Counted from the first letter of the stretch, positions 35,389 to 45,238 are shown. The stretch is 64,000 nucleotides of DNA from Rhodocyclaceae bacterium UBA2271 (GCA_002347405.1 DDXB01000051.1:1-64000), one strand, 5' to 3'. Program-made: numbers and translations. The notes: generated from the letters alone by a model not told the origin.

Positions 35389-36663
35389 ATGCGTGACCTG
35401 ATTCTCACCGCCTTAGTTTTCGGCTCGATTCCCTTCGTCCTGCGCAATCCGTTTATCGGGCTGTTATTCTGGGTATGGCTAAGCATCATGAACCCGCACC
35501 GGTTTACCTGGGGCTTTGCCTTCAGCATGCCATTTGCGCAGATTATCGCGATTTGCACATTGGCGGGCATGGTCATGCACGCCAAGAAGCTGGCCAGCTT
35601 TCCCGCTGATCGGGTTGCCATCATGCTGGTCTTGTTCGTTTTATGGTTGGGGGTGTCGCCGCTGTTTGCCTTCCACCCGGACAAAGAATGGTTTTACTGG
35701 GAGCGCGCCTTCAAGGTCCAGTTGATGGTGCTGGTATCCCTGTTGCTGGTAACAGATCGCCGTCAACTCCACTGGCTGACCTGGGCACTGGCGTTATCGA
35801 TTGGATTTTTCGGCATCAAAGGTGGTTTGTTCACGATCCTGACCTCCGGCGCACATCGTGTCTGGGGACCTGCGCAAAGTTTCATCGCCGATAACAACGC
35901 TCTTGCATTAGCGTTAATCATAACCGTGCCACTTTTCCGCTATCTGCAACTGCACAGCGACAACCGATGGGTCAGCCGCGGTTGTGTGGTTGCCTTGGTG
36001 CTTTGCGTGGTCGCCACGATCGGATCGCAGTCCCGTGGCGCCTTCATCGCACTTGCGGCGATGTCGATGTTTTTGTTTGTCAAGAGCCGCAAGAAGGGTC
36101 TCATCGGATTGTTTATTCTGCTTGCATTGCCTATCGCGTGGTACTCGATGCCCGAAAGCTGGACAGAACGCATGACCTCCATCTTGAACTACCAGCAAGA
36201 TGCATCGGCGATGGGGCGTATCAACGCATGGTGGGTAGCCTGGAATGTTGCCGTGGATCGTTTTCCGATCGGTGGCGGGTTCGTTCTCGACTCGGCAGAG
36301 GTATTCCAACGCTACGCGCCAGACCCAACAAACATTAAGGTGGCGCACAGCATTTACTTTCAGGTCTTGGGTGAGCACGGCTTCATGGGACTAGCACTTT
36401 TTCTGCTGGTGTTCTGGTTTGCTTGGCTAAATGGCAGTTGGATTATGCGCACGACAAAAAGCAAACAGGAACTGTTGTGGGCATACGATCTTGCAGCGAT
36501 GTGTCAGGTCAGTCTTGTCGGCTATGCGGTAGGCGGCGCCTTCCTCAGTCTGACCTATTTCGACCTGCCTTATTACATCGTAGCCATTCTCATCGTACTG
36601 CGGCGACTGGTGCGGCAGGAACTCGAGGCAAAGGCGCTGGTGCCCAAGGGGGTTTTGGCATGA
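35389..36663 (+). CDS. Putative O-glycosylation ligase / Wzy-like polymerase, exosortase A-associated (TIGR03097)
   Basis: 424 residues, strongly hydrophobic with about ten membrane helices. The N-terminus MRDLILTALVFGSIPFVLRNPFIGLLFWVWLSIMNPHR is diagnostic of TIGR03097. The large periplasmic loop between about residues 265 and 335 contains the Wzy_C/O-antigen ligase region (GRINAWWVAWNVAVDRFPIGGG and AHSIYFQVLGEHGFMGL). It would polymerise repeats or ligate glycan to an acceptor. The stop overlaps the deacetylase start. Confidence 0.92.
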   Translation: MRDLILTALVFGSIPFVLRNPFIGLLFWVWLSIMNPHRFTWGFAFSMPFAQIIAICTLAGMVMHAKKLASFPADRVAIMLVLFVLWLGVSPLFAFHPDKEWFYWERAFKVQLMVLVSLLLVTDRRQLHWLTWALALSIGFFGIKGGLFTILTSGAHRVWGPAQSFIADNNALALALIITVPLFRYLQLHSDNRWVSRGCVVALVLCVVATIGSQSRGAFIALAAMSMFLFVKSRKKGLIGLFILLALPIAWYSMPESWTERMTSILNYQQDASAMGRINAWWVAWNVAVDRFPIGGGFVLDSAEVFQRYAPDPTNIKVAHSIYFQVLGEHGFMGLALFLLVFWFAWLNGSWIMRTTKSKQELLWAYDLAAMCQVSLVGYAVGGAFLSLTYFDLPYYIVAILIVLRRLVRQELEAKALVPKGVLA

Positions 36664-37619
36664 TTGCCGGACTGCCCCTGCTGGCCTGGCCGGTGCGCCC
36701 GGTGCTGAGCATCCTGATCTACCACCGCGTCCTGCCCGTGCCCGACCCACTTCGCGCGGGCGAGCCGGATGCCACACGCTTCGACCAGCAGATGCGCTAC
36801 CTGGCCAGGCATTTCAGTGTGCTGCCGCTACGCGAGGCATTCCGCCGCCTGCGCGCGGGCACCCTGCCGCGTCGCGCCTGCTGCATCACCTTCGACGATG
36901 GCTACGCCGACAACCTCACGGTGGCCTTGCCCATCCTCGAAAAATACGGCTTGCCTGCCACCGTCTTCATCGCAAGCGGCTATCTCGACGGTGGACGCAT
37001 GTTCAATGATGCGGCCATCGATGCGCTCGGCGCTGCCTCCGGGGATGCGCTCGATCTTGAAGAGATCGGCCTGGGCCGACATGCGCTCGGCACGCAGGAG
37101 AAGCGGCGCGCAGCGATCGGGGCAGTCCTGGAAGAACTCAAGTATCGGCCACCCGACCGGCGCGAAACGGACGTAGCGCGGCTGGTCGAGTTGTGCGGCT
37201 GCGGTGAGTTGCCGCGCGACATCATGCTCACTTCACCCCAAGTCGGCGAACTGTCACGGCGCGGCGTGGAAATCGGCGGACATACCGTTTCGCATGCCAT
37301 ATTGACCACACTGTGCGACGCAGAGGCCCGCGCGGAAATTCGTTCCGGTAAGGAACGGCTGGAGGAACTCACCGACAAACCCGTGAAGGTGTTTGCCTAT
37401 CCGAACGGCCGGCCGCAGCGAGACTATGCGACGCGCCATGTCGCCATGATGGGCGAACTCGGCTTTGAACTGGCTGTCAGTACGTCTCCTGGCGTGGCCA
37501 ACTCGATCAGCGATGGTTTCCAGTTACCACGCTTCACACCATGGGATCTGACTATGCCGAAATGGGGGGCACGTATGTTGCTCAATGCCTGGTCGGGAAA
37601 AGCGATGGCGATATGCTGA
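36660..37619 (+). CDS. Polysaccharide deacetylase (NodB domain), second in locus
   Basis: 319 residues. The motifs CITFDDGYADN (catalytic and metal Asp) and EIGGHTVSHAILT (metal His pair) are present; a late motif FAYPNGRPQRDY also fits the family. It is not closely similar to the DUF3473 deacetylase at 18384. The start chosen overlaps the ligase stop (ATGA); an open extension of 79 codons upstream lies inside the ligase gene. The stop overlaps the methyltransferase ATG region by 7 bases. Confidence 0.9.
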   Translation: MIAGLPLLAWPVRPVLSILIYHRVLPVPDPLRAGEPDATRFDQQMRYLARHFSVLPLREAFRRLRAGTLPRRACCITFDDGYADNLTVALPILEKYGLPATVFIASGYLDGGRMFNDAAIDALGAASGDALDLEEIGLGRHALGTQEKRRAAIGAVLEELKYRPPDRRETDVARLVELCGCGELPRDIMLTSPQVGELSRRGVEIGGHTVSHAILTTLCDAEARAEIRSGKERLEELTDKPVKVFAYPNGRPQRDYATRHVAMMGELGFELAVSTSPGVANSISDGFQLPRFTPWDLTMPKWGARMLLNAWSGKAMAIC

Positions 37620-38446
37620 ATAAAGAAGATCAAGGTTCCGCCGAAAGCCAGTGGGATACCGGAACGCATCCGGATTTCTACAATCATTACGAACAGCACA
37701 GCGTCAGCCCGGCATCGTTGGCGCGCTTTTGCGGCATTCGCGACGCGCTGTTGCGGGCCCTGGCTCAGGGCGGCCATGCAGCAAAGCCGCTGGATGTACT
37801 CGACATCGGCTGCAATGCCGGCGCCCAGGCCTGTTTCTGGCTGGAAAAAGAGCATCGCTATTGCGGCATCGACATCAATGCGCCCTTGATCGAACTGGCC
37901 AGGCAACGCGCCACAGAGGCGGGTTTGCCAGCGAAATTCGAAGTGGGTTCGGCGACCCACCTTCCCTTTCCGGACGGCGGCTTTGATGTCTGTATCATGC
38001 CGGAGCTGCTGGAACACGTCGTGGAATGGCAAGCCTGCCTCGACGAAGCGGTGCGGGTGTTGCGACCGGGCGGCGTCCTGTATCTCAGCACCAGCAATTG
38101 GTTATGTCCCGTGCAGCAGGAGTTCAACTTGCCTTGCTATAGCTGGTACCCGCCGTTTCTCAAGCGTTACTACGAGCGCCGGGCCGTGACCGACCGCCCC
38201 GATCTTGCGAACTATGCCAAGTATCCAGCCGTCAATTGGTTCAGTGTTTATGGCTTGCGCGCTTATCTTGAACCGCGCGGTTTCGCATGCCTGGATCGAT
38301 TCGATCTGGTGGACGTCAGCGACAAAGGGAAAGCCGCGCAGTTGGTATTGATGATGTTACGCAATCTGCCTCCATTACGGCTGCTCGGCCATGTAATGAC
38401 GCCATACACCGTTCTGGTCGCGCGAAAGTCGCCGACGCCGGGTTGA
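37613..38446 (+). CDS. Class I SAM-dependent methyltransferase
   Basis: 277 residues. The SAM-binding motif is VLDIGCNAGAQACFW (about 62-76), followed by acidic YCGIDINAPLIELA and the motif II region FDVCIMPELLEHV, then VRVLRPGGVLYLST. It probably methylates a sugar or another small group in the exopolysaccharide. The start overlaps the deacetylase 3' end; an upstream in-frame ATG lies further inside that gene. This is the last plus-strand gene before a convergent flippase gene. Confidence 0.85.
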   Translation: MLNKEDQGSAESQWDTGTHPDFYNHYEQHSVSPASLARFCGIRDALLRALAQGGHAAKPLDVLDIGCNAGAQACFWLEKEHRYCGIDINAPLIELARQRATEAGLPAKFEVGSATHLPFPDGGFDVCIMPELLEHVVEWQACLDEAVRVLRPGGVLYLSTSNWLCPVQQEFNLPCYSWYPPFLKRYYERRAVTDRPDLANYAKYPAVNWFSVYGLRAYLEPRGFACLDRFDLVDVSDKGKAAQLVLMMLRNLPPLRLLGHVMTPYTVLVARKSPTPG

Positions 38447-38477
38447 CTTGTGCGCCTTCGGTAACGGCAAGGCCAGC

Positions 38478-39926
38478 CTAACCATCCTGGGACGTAATGG
38501 GTGGTTTGGCCTTGAGGCGCCTGATTTCAGACAGTATGGGGTGCTTGGAGACTTTCAGCGCCATGGCCCAGGCTAACAGCGAGGTTAACCCGGCTAGCGG
38601 CACAAACCACATAAAGCTGGCACTCTGATCGATGAAAGCGGCGAGACCGACCAAGGGCAGTGACGTAACCAGCGCCACGCCGCCGGCAGACAAGCAGACC
38701 CGCAGGATCGCAGCCATTTCCAGTTTGATCACGCTACGCAAGTGCATATGTGTCATGAGGGAACCAAGTACGGCGGCGAGTAATAAGCCCCAGCATGCAC
38801 CCGTCAAGCCAAAGGGAATGATCAATCCCAGGCATGCAATCAGGACCGTCTGGTTCAACCATACCAGTTGATGACTGCGTTCGATACGCCCCGCGGCGAT
38901 CATTGCCTCCGTGGCCAGCGCGTAGGGCAGTCGAATGATTCCCGCAGCACAAAGTATGTGTGCCAGGGGTACTGAAACCGCCCATTGCGGGCCATACAGG
39001 AAGCGGATGATCCCCTCGGCCGCAATTCCGACGCAAAGCAGGAAAGGCCAGCCGATGCCGATCAGCAATTCGACTGCGCGTATGTAGGCTCCGTGAAGCG
39101 GTTTGCCGGATCGGGTGGCCTCTGAAAAAAATGGCAGACACACCTTCCCGACAGCGTTCAGAATGGCCCGTCGGAAGATTTCGACGAGTCCGTCGGCCCG
39201 GCCGAAATAAGCCACTGACGACATATCGAGCACCCGGCCGATGACGGCTTCCGGCGCGCTCTTGCCCAGTTGCCCGAGGAAGTAGATGCCGACTGCATAC
39301 TTGCCGAAATGGAATACCTCCCCGATTCCAGCAAGGGAAGGCCAGCGTGGCAGTTCGGCGGGCCGATAGAAGAATGAAACCAGTACAAAAACAGCAACCC
39401 CGGCAAGCGAGGACCAGGCCATGCTCATGTAACTATGCCCTGCCAAGACCGCCACCAGTACGACGCCGAGTCCGGTGAGGTTCGATAACAGGCCAGCGAT
39501 GAATAGCGGCCGATAGTTCATGTTGCGCCGATGGTAGGCCATGGTAATGGCGCCAAAAGGTATCAGGACGAAGTTCAAGGCCTGCACGCGCATCACGCTG
39601 CCAACCCCTGGTTGACTGTAGAAGGCAGCGACGGCATCGCTGGCAAGGAACATGACGGCGGCGATGAACCAAGACACCATCAGGTTGACCCCGAAGGCGG
39701 CACGGATTCTTCCCGGCGTAAGCTCTTTCGCTTGAATCAGGTATTCGACGACCCCGAAATCGCGAAATGTACTTGCCAGGGCGGCGAAAACCGCGGCGAC
39801 CGCGAAGATGCCGATTTCGCCGGGGGTGAGCAGGCGGGCGATGACAAGCGAACTCGCCAGCTGGAGCAGCATGCCGACATGGTTGTCGGCAAAGGAGTAC
39901 CACAGGGAGCGGCGAACAGAACTCAA
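38478..39926 (-). CDS. Polysaccharide flippase / lipopolysaccharide biosynthesis membrane protein (Wzx-like)
   Basis: 482 residues with 12-14 hydrophobic helices and the MOP-superfamily N-terminus (RSLWYSFADNHVGMLLQLASSLVIARLLTPGEIGIFAVAAVFAAL). The ARLLTPxEIG signature is typical of oligosaccharide flippases such as WzxC. It would move lipid-linked repeats across the inner membrane for the Wzy-type proteins in this window. It is convergent with the methyltransferase, with 31 bases between and no obvious terminator. Confidence 0.92.
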   Translation of the reverse strand: MSSVRRSLWYSFADNHVGMLLQLASSLVIARLLTPGEIGIFAVAAVFAALASTFRDFGVVEYLIQAKELTPGRIRAAFGVNLMVSWFIAAVMFLASDAVAAFYSQPGVGSVMRVQALNFVLIPFGAITMAYHRRNMNYRPLFIAGLLSNLTGLGVVLVAVLAGHSYMSMAWSSLAGVAVFVLVSFFYRPAELPRWPSLAGIGEVFHFGKYAVGIYFLGQLGKSAPEAVIGRVLDMSSVAYFGRADGLVEIFRRAILNAVGKVCLPFFSEATRSGKPLHGAYIRAVELLIGIGWPFLLCVGIAAEGIIRFLYGPQWAVSVPLAHILCAAGIIRLPYALATEAMIAAGRIERSHQLVWLNQTVLIACLGLIIPFGLTGACWGLLLAAVLGSLMTHMHLRSVIKLEMAAILRVCLSAGGVALVTSLPLVGLAAFIDQSASFMWFVPLAGLTSLLAWAMALKVSKHPILSEIRRLKAKPPITSQDG

Positions 39927-40002
39927 AGGAGCAGTCCTGTCGATCGGTCTTGGCTATGCGACGCGGGTGGCGGTTGTGCTTGTCCGCGAGGGGAGTGCGT
40001 CA

Positions 40003-40695
40003 TCAATCGGCGGATGTTGTCGCCGGGGGCGCGGCTTCGGTTGTTTCCGGGGACGCAGGTGGGGGTCTGGGCACGATAAGCGCCGGGTTCCCGCCGAGCA
40101 GTCGGTACTGCTCCTGAAGCGTCTTCGAACTGGGTGAAATTTCCAGCCCTTCCTGGGCAAGCTCTTTCGCTTCGCCGCGCCGCCCTTTGCCGATCAGGTA
40201 TTCGATCCAGTGCGAGTAGGCAGGCCAGTAATCGGGTTTGAGTTGCCGCGCTCTGGCAAAGGCTTCGCCAGCGCGTTCCGGCCGGGCGAGCATCAGTTCC
40301 GCTTCGCCGGCACGGGTGAGAATTTCAGGCAACAACAGGAACTCGGGATCTGCCCGATTTAGTACGTATTGGTAGTCCGACATGACGGATTCGAGCAGCC
40401 CCTTGCGCTGCAATTTGGGAATCCCGTGGCGGTTGGCCCGGTTGAGATTGATGAGCGCCCAGCAATAATGGTGAAGGTGCCAGAAATCCTTGCCCAGCAT
40501 CGATACCCAACGGGGCGCACGGGGCGAGGTGTTGTAATGGGCATCGCCATAGCCAAAGCCCATGGTATCCGGGCAATATGTAGGTATCAGGGCCATTTCG
40601 GCCTTGGTGATGTTTTGGGGCTTGTTGGCAATGGCCGGAGTTGCCATCAGACAGGCCATCAGGGCGAGCAACAGGCTGTGAATGCGCGGGGTCAT
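40003..40695 (-). CDS. Exported TPR-containing protein of unknown function
   Basis: 230 residues from the ATG that precedes a signal peptide (LLLALMACLMATPAIA); a 21-codon upstream extension lacks features. The mature protein has a distinctive segment with TYCPDTMGFGYGD and FWHLHHYCWALINLNRA, then two TPR-like helical pairs (EILTRAGEAELMLARPERAGEAFARARQLKP) and a proline/threonine-rich tail. Similar HHYCWAL proteins with TPR helices occur in exopolysaccharide loci, but no function is known. Downstream is the flippase, 76 bases away. Confidence 0.65.
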   Translation of the reverse strand: MTPRIHSLLLALMACLMATPAIANKPQNITKAEMALIPTYCPDTMGFGYGDAHYNTSPRAPRWVSMLGKDFWHLHHYCWALINLNRANRHGIPKLQRKGLLESVMSDYQYVLNRADPEFLLLPEILTRAGEAELMLARPERAGEAFARARQLKPDYWPAYSHWIEYLIGKGRRGEAKELAQEGLEISPSSKTLQEQYRLLGGNPALIVPRPPPASPETTEAAPPATTSAD

Positions 40696-40883
40696 TGAGT
40701 TGGGGTGGCTTCGGGTGGTGAGTGCAATTGAATGGGCTTTTCGCAACAGGCGCTTCAATCAAATACCATACAGTGCGACAATTATGCCGCAATTATCGGA
40801 AAGCGACGATATAGCCAGCATGGGCGACCAAGGGTTCAAGGGACTACTTTCGGGCATATTCACAATCCAGGCAATGGTATGAA

Positions 40884-41906
40884 ATGATGAACAAGAAATT
40901 GCTGATTACGGGGGGCGTGTTGCGCCCGAATGGATTCGAACTCGGCGAGGGTAAATATTATGGGTGTGCCCGCTTGCTGCGCCTCGACACGGCGACTCAT
41001 GCAATCGAAACACTGATTTCGGTTGATGCCGGCAACGAGAACACCCCCGCTCAACACCCCAATCTGGAGTTCACCGTCGGCGCTGTCGAGAAGGATCGGC
41101 TGTGGCTTTCGATGGATACGGAAATACGCTGCTATGCCTATCCCTCGCTGCATCTGGAAAAAACCTATTCCCATCCGGCTTTTCACAATATCCACTCGGT
41201 CGCGGTGCGCGGCGACCGGCTTTACGTCACCTCGACCGGATTGGACATGGTGGCCGTTCTGGACAAGGACGATGGCAGCGTCATCGAGTACATCAATGCC
41301 GAAGGCAAGCCGACGTGGCATCGGTTTTCACCGGATACCGATTACCGCAAGGTATATTCGACCCGACCCCACGATTGTCATCCCAATTACGTTTTCTGGA
41401 TTGACGGGGAGCCTTGGGTAACACGCTGCACACAGGAGGATGCCGTCAATTTGCGCGATGTGGCGCAACGCATCGATGTGAGCGGCAAGCGACGTTCGAT
41501 CAGCGTCCATGACGGTGTGACACACGACGGCAAAATCTACTTTACGACAGTGGACGGCGCGGTGGTGATCGCCGATGCGGCCCGCCGTACGGTTGTAGAT
41601 GTGGTGGACTTGTCGGAACTGCCGGGCTTCGTGGGCCTGCGCGGCTGGTGCCGCGGCTTGTATCTCGATGGTGCGATCGCTTATGTCGGGTTTACCCGTT
41701 TGCGGCAGACGAAGCGCCAGGAAAAGCTGGCCTGGATCCGTCACCTGCTCGATCGCGGGCGCCCTGTCGAGGAGTGTTCGGTACTGGCCGTCGATCTCGG
41801 CAGCCGCAAGATCGTGGCCGACTATCGAATTCCGCTTGGGCTGCTCGATGCCATTTACACCGTGTTGCCGGAACCTTGTGCTGTTTCTGGAGAGGGTGGG
41901 TCCTGA
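40884..41906 (+). CDS. Predicted beta-propeller protein of unknown function
   Basis: 340 residues, no signal peptide. Repeating strand patterns such as RLLRLDTATHAIETLISV, DRLYVTSTGLDMVAVLDKDDGSVIEY and GKIYFTTVDGAVVIADAARRTVVDVV suggest a six- or seven-bladed propeller. Histidine-rich spots (HNIHSVAV, RPHDCHPNYVFW, VHDGVTHDG) may bind metal or ligand. The stop shares a base with the start of the APS-kinase fusion, so the two are translationally coupled. I do not recognise a characterised family; TIGR03032-like proteins are a possible relation. Confidence 0.6.
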   Translation: MMNKKLLITGGVLRPNGFELGEGKYYGCARLLRLDTATHAIETLISVDAGNENTPAQHPNLEFTVGAVEKDRLWLSMDTEIRCYAYPSLHLEKTYSHPAFHNIHSVAVRGDRLYVTSTGLDMVAVLDKDDGSVIEYINAEGKPTWHRFSPDTDYRKVYSTRPHDCHPNYVFWIDGEPWVTRCTQEDAVNLRDVAQRIDVSGKRRSISVHDGVTHDGKIYFTTVDGAVVIADAARRTVVDVVDLSELPGFVGLRGWCRGLYLDGAIAYVGFTRLRQTKRQEKLAWIRHLLDRGRPVEECSVLAVDLGSRKIVADYRIPLGLLDAIYTVLPEPCAVSGEGGS

Positions 41907-43561
41907 TGGAGCCGGTCATGCTGTCGATGGACAAGCAGGAAGCCGCGAAGCAGGCGGCGCGGGCCTACAGGAGCCTGGATTTGTCCGGGTCGCAACTGGC
42001 GCATCTGGAGTTGCTGATGGCGGGCTATTACGGGCTGTTGCGGGGTTATCCCGACAGCGAGGCTGGCTTGCGGATGTTCCGGCAGTTGCTTGCGGTTGCG
42101 CACGGAGGTTTGCCTGTCCCATCGCTCGCGGTGGAAGAAGCGTTCGGAACGACGGTAAATGCTGGCGAGCGCCTTGCTCTTCGTGATCCGGAGGGCATTC
42201 TGCTAGCGATATTGACGGTAAGCGACGTTTGGCGTGGTAGCGAGCCGGCGACCGACCTTGCCGCGCCTGCGGGCGGAACTGTCTCGCATGGGGCCAGCAC
42301 TTTTATCGCCGGGCGTATCGATGGCGTAGAAATGCCGGTTCATTATGATTTCCCGGTGTTGCGCCTGACCGCCGACGAGTTGCATAAGCAGTATGGGCGT
42401 CATGGCTGGCGCCGGATCCTTGCCTGTCAGCCAGCGCGGCTGATTCATCGTGCCGAGGCGGCGCGCATCGCGCATGCCGCTCGCCTGGCCCAGGCAGGCG
42501 TGCTTGTGCAGGTGCTGGCGACGGAGGAACAAACCGTTACGCTCGATCATTACACCCGCGTCCGCTGCATAGAGCATTCCCTTCGCTATCTGTCCGACCG
42601 TGGCGCGTTGATGACCCTGCTGCCCATGCCGCCGCTGTCGCACGGCGCCAGCGAGGTCATCTGGCGGGCGATGTTGGCGCACAACGCAGGCGCCACGCAT
42701 TTGCTGGTCGAGCCGGAGTGGTGGGGGGAAATGAGTCCGTCCGACCGCGCGCCCGTTCAGGCGACGCTGAAGCAGATCGGCGTCGAACTGGTTGATTTGC
42801 CGCGGTTCGTGCGAGATGCTAATCTCGATGCCTTTCTGCCGTTGATCGGCGACCCGGAGGGTGATGGGGATCGCGCTACCGATGACCTTGTCACCAGGAT
42901 TCGAGCGGGCGCCGATATTCCTGCGTGGGTTTCGTTTCCGGAAGTCCTTGCCGAGTTGCGCCGCAGTCACCCGGTGCGTGGACGTCAGGGCGTCACGGTG
43001 TTTTTTACCGGACTGTCGGGAGCCGGGAAATCGACCATTGCCCGCGTGCTGCTCGCCAAGTTGCTGGAGATCGGCGAGCGAACCGTCACTTTGCTCGATG
43101 GCGATATCGTCCGCAAAAACCTGTCTTCGGAGCTTGGCTTTTCCCGGCAACACCGGGACCTGAATATCCTGCGCATTGGTTTCGTGGCCAGTGAAATCAC
43201 CAAGCATGGCGGCATTGCCATCTGCGCGCCCATCGCGCCCTATCGCGAGACTCGAAGGCGAGTGCGGCAGATGGTGGAGGGACTGGGCGGCTTTTTCGAG
43301 ATCCATGTGGCCACGCCACTGGAGACATGCGAGACGCGCGACCGCAAAGGGCTGTATGCCAAGGCTCGGGCCGGGCTGATCAAGGAATTCACCGGGATCA
43401 GCGATCCCTATGAAACACCGGAACACGCCGAGCTGGTCATCGATACCCGCGATTGCACGCCGCTGGAATCTGCCCAATTGATCATCAACAGATTGCAGAA
43501 GGAAGGCTTCCTCTTCGCTTGTCATGGGTCGGGCGAACCATCAATCGATCATTCTCACTAG
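41906..43561 (+). CDS. Adenylylsulfate kinase fused to degenerate ATP-sulfurylase domain
   Basis: 551 residues. The N-terminal 340 residues follow the ATP sulfurylase layout (GERLALRDPEGILLAILTVSD; HYDFPVLRLTADEL). The first active-site motif, normally QxRNPxH, reads QPARLIH (175-181), and the second, normally GRDHAG, reads EPEWWGE (269-275), so adenylyl transfer is doubtful. The C-terminal APS kinase looks intact: Walker A GLSGAGKST (369-377), DGDIVRKNL and APIAPYRE. It could make PAPS for sulfation or phosphorylate another ligand. The ribosome-binding site GGAGAGGG lies upstream. Confidence 0.85.
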   Translation: MEPVMLSMDKQEAAKQAARAYRSLDLSGSQLAHLELLMAGYYGLLRGYPDSEAGLRMFRQLLAVAHGGLPVPSLAVEEAFGTTVNAGERLALRDPEGILLAILTVSDVWRGSEPATDLAAPAGGTVSHGASTFIAGRIDGVEMPVHYDFPVLRLTADELHKQYGRHGWRRILACQPARLIHRAEAARIAHAARLAQAGVLVQVLATEEQTVTLDHYTRVRCIEHSLRYLSDRGALMTLLPMPPLSHGASEVIWRAMLAHNAGATHLLVEPEWWGEMSPSDRAPVQATLKQIGVELVDLPRFVRDANLDAFLPLIGDPEGDGDRATDDLVTRIRAGADIPAWVSFPEVLAELRRSHPVRGRQGVTVFFTGLSGAGKSTIARVLLAKLLEIGERTVTLLDGDIVRKNLSSELGFSRQHRDLNILRIGFVASEITKHGGIAICAPIAPYRETRRRVRQMVEGLGGFFEIHVATPLETCETRDRKGLYAKARAGLIKEFTGISDPYETPEHAELVIDTRDCTPLESAQLIINRLQKEGFLFACHGSGEPSIDHSH

Positions 43562-43633
43562 ATCGCACCGGCCGACGCGGCAATGTGTTCCCTTCCCGCC
43601 CGTTCCATGCAAGGTGATTTAATTGTTGACGCG

Positions 43634-45121
43634 ATGAGAACCTGTCCCGACTTAACCCGTCGCCGAATAATGGGGGTCATAGCCGCTTTACCGTTATTGC
43701 GACCGGGACTGAGTGGTGCACAGCCAGAACGCATGTCGGACCGCGGCATGATTCCTGGCTGGGCGCCATCCGCGGGTCGCATCGTCAGCATTGGCTACCC
43801 AGCCGGCAAGCACCCGCGCGGACGAGGGGCGACTCTGGCCGAAATCAGCCCGGCGTATCAATCATGGAACCCGAATGCGCCAAGCCTCTCGCCTTACAAC
43901 GCCGGGATTGCTTCCTACGGCTGGCACACGAATTACGGTTACTGCGGCTCTTCGTTCAACACGGACACGCGACAGATCGTCATGTATGGAGCCGGACATT
44001 CTTCCATCAACGTCCCAGCACCCTATTGTTTCGACCTGAACGACCTGCGCTGGAAGTGGCTGGACAGGCCCCTGCCGTTCGATGCGTTCAAGTGCATTCG
44101 TGACAAGGGGTACTCGCATCCGCCGACTCGCGGGCAGATGGAAGGCTGTTATCCGCCTGAACAGTATGATTACGACTGGGGAGATTTGGACGGTAGCTGG
44201 TCTGGATGGCCCTCCGGTTACGGCAGGCCAGGGAAGATTCAGCCAGTGCCAACGCACACGCGCGCCGGCATGGTTCATCTTCCTGCAAGCGTCATCGGAA
44301 ACAGCAAAGGCGCATTATTGCTCTGTGGGGCATATACCGGGGTTCTGGCAAACGCCGGGAATTTTGGCGGCCATGTGTTCGATTACGACACGCAGACATG
44401 GAGCAGGCTTAACCAGCGCCCCCCATCCCCATTGGGTAGCCCGGTTTTTGATGGGCAGACGCGCAAGGTGGTTTATTTCGGCAACGGCGGAAACACGACG
44501 AACATATATCGTGTCCTGGATGTCGATAGGCGAACATGGATTACGCGAAACGCGTCCGCGTCCTGCTTCTACACCACGGACGGCGGCGGGCAATTGCTCC
44601 ACAAAGCCTCAAGGCTGCATATCGTTCCGGCGCATGTCGATGCGAATGGAACATCTTCATGGGGTACCAGGGATGGGTGGATCAGGTATCGGTTTTTCGC
44701 CACGCCGTTCGATGCGATTGTCGGGACGGGTCACTTTGCATGTACCGAACTGACCATCAACGTGGCGTCCTCATGGCCGCTCACGAGTCAGGGCAACAAC
44801 AGGTATCTCGGCTGGTCGTATTGCCCGGAGGATGCGTGCTTGTACATCATCAACGGCGAGAACGGGTCGAACAAGTACTGGAAATTGGCCCCGCCAGCGG
44901 GTGCGGTGACACACCACGATTACCTTACCGGCACCTGGACGCTGACGGAACATGCGTTCGTGAGCGGTACCCTGTCATCTCCAGGGGGCAGACCGAGAAG
45001 CATGATGTACAACCGCATGCAATGGGATGTCGAAAGCCGATCATTCATCTGGTGGCCGGATTCTATAGATGGCCCTGTCCAGGCGTGGAGGCCATTGAAG
45101 CTGTCAGGCAGAGATATTTGA
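43634..45121 (+). CDS. Tat-exported beta-propeller (Kelch/galactose-oxidase-like) protein
   Basis: 495 residues. The N-terminus MRTCPDLTRRRIMGVIAALPLL is a twin-arginine signal followed by a hydrophobic run, suggesting export of a folded, perhaps cofactor-bearing protein. The mature chain is rich in Trp, Tyr and Gly with propeller-like units (RQIVMYGAGHSSI, NAGNFGGHVFDYDTQTWSRLN, RKVVYFGNGGNTTNIYRVLDVDRRTW). It could be a copper-radical oxidase or a carbohydrate-binding propeller, but catalytic residues cannot be confirmed. No clear ribosome-binding site was seen; longer starts at 43583 and 43607 are possible. Confidence 0.6.
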   Translation: MRTCPDLTRRRIMGVIAALPLLRPGLSGAQPERMSDRGMIPGWAPSAGRIVSIGYPAGKHPRGRGATLAEISPAYQSWNPNAPSLSPYNAGIASYGWHTNYGYCGSSFNTDTRQIVMYGAGHSSINVPAPYCFDLNDLRWKWLDRPLPFDAFKCIRDKGYSHPPTRGQMEGCYPPEQYDYDWGDLDGSWSGWPSGYGRPGKIQPVPTHTRAGMVHLPASVIGNSKGALLLCGAYTGVLANAGNFGGHVFDYDTQTWSRLNQRPPSPLGSPVFDGQTRKVVYFGNGGNTTNIYRVLDVDRRTWITRNASASCFYTTDGGGQLLHKASRLHIVPAHVDANGTSSWGTRDGWIRYRFFATPFDAIVGTGHFACTELTINVASSWPLTSQGNNRYLGWSYCPEDACLYIINGENGSNKYWKLAPPAGAVTHHDYLTGTWTLTEHAFVSGTLSSPGGRPRSMMYNRMQWDVESRSFIWWPDSIDGPVQAWRPLKLSGRDI

Positions 45122-45238
45122 CATTGACTAACCGCAGCGGCCTTTTCTCCTGCCAATAACGCAAGTACGCATTCCTGCCCCGTCAATGGCGGTTGAATGT
45201 CGCAACAAGACCATGGTCAGGCTGCCAAGGAAACGTGG

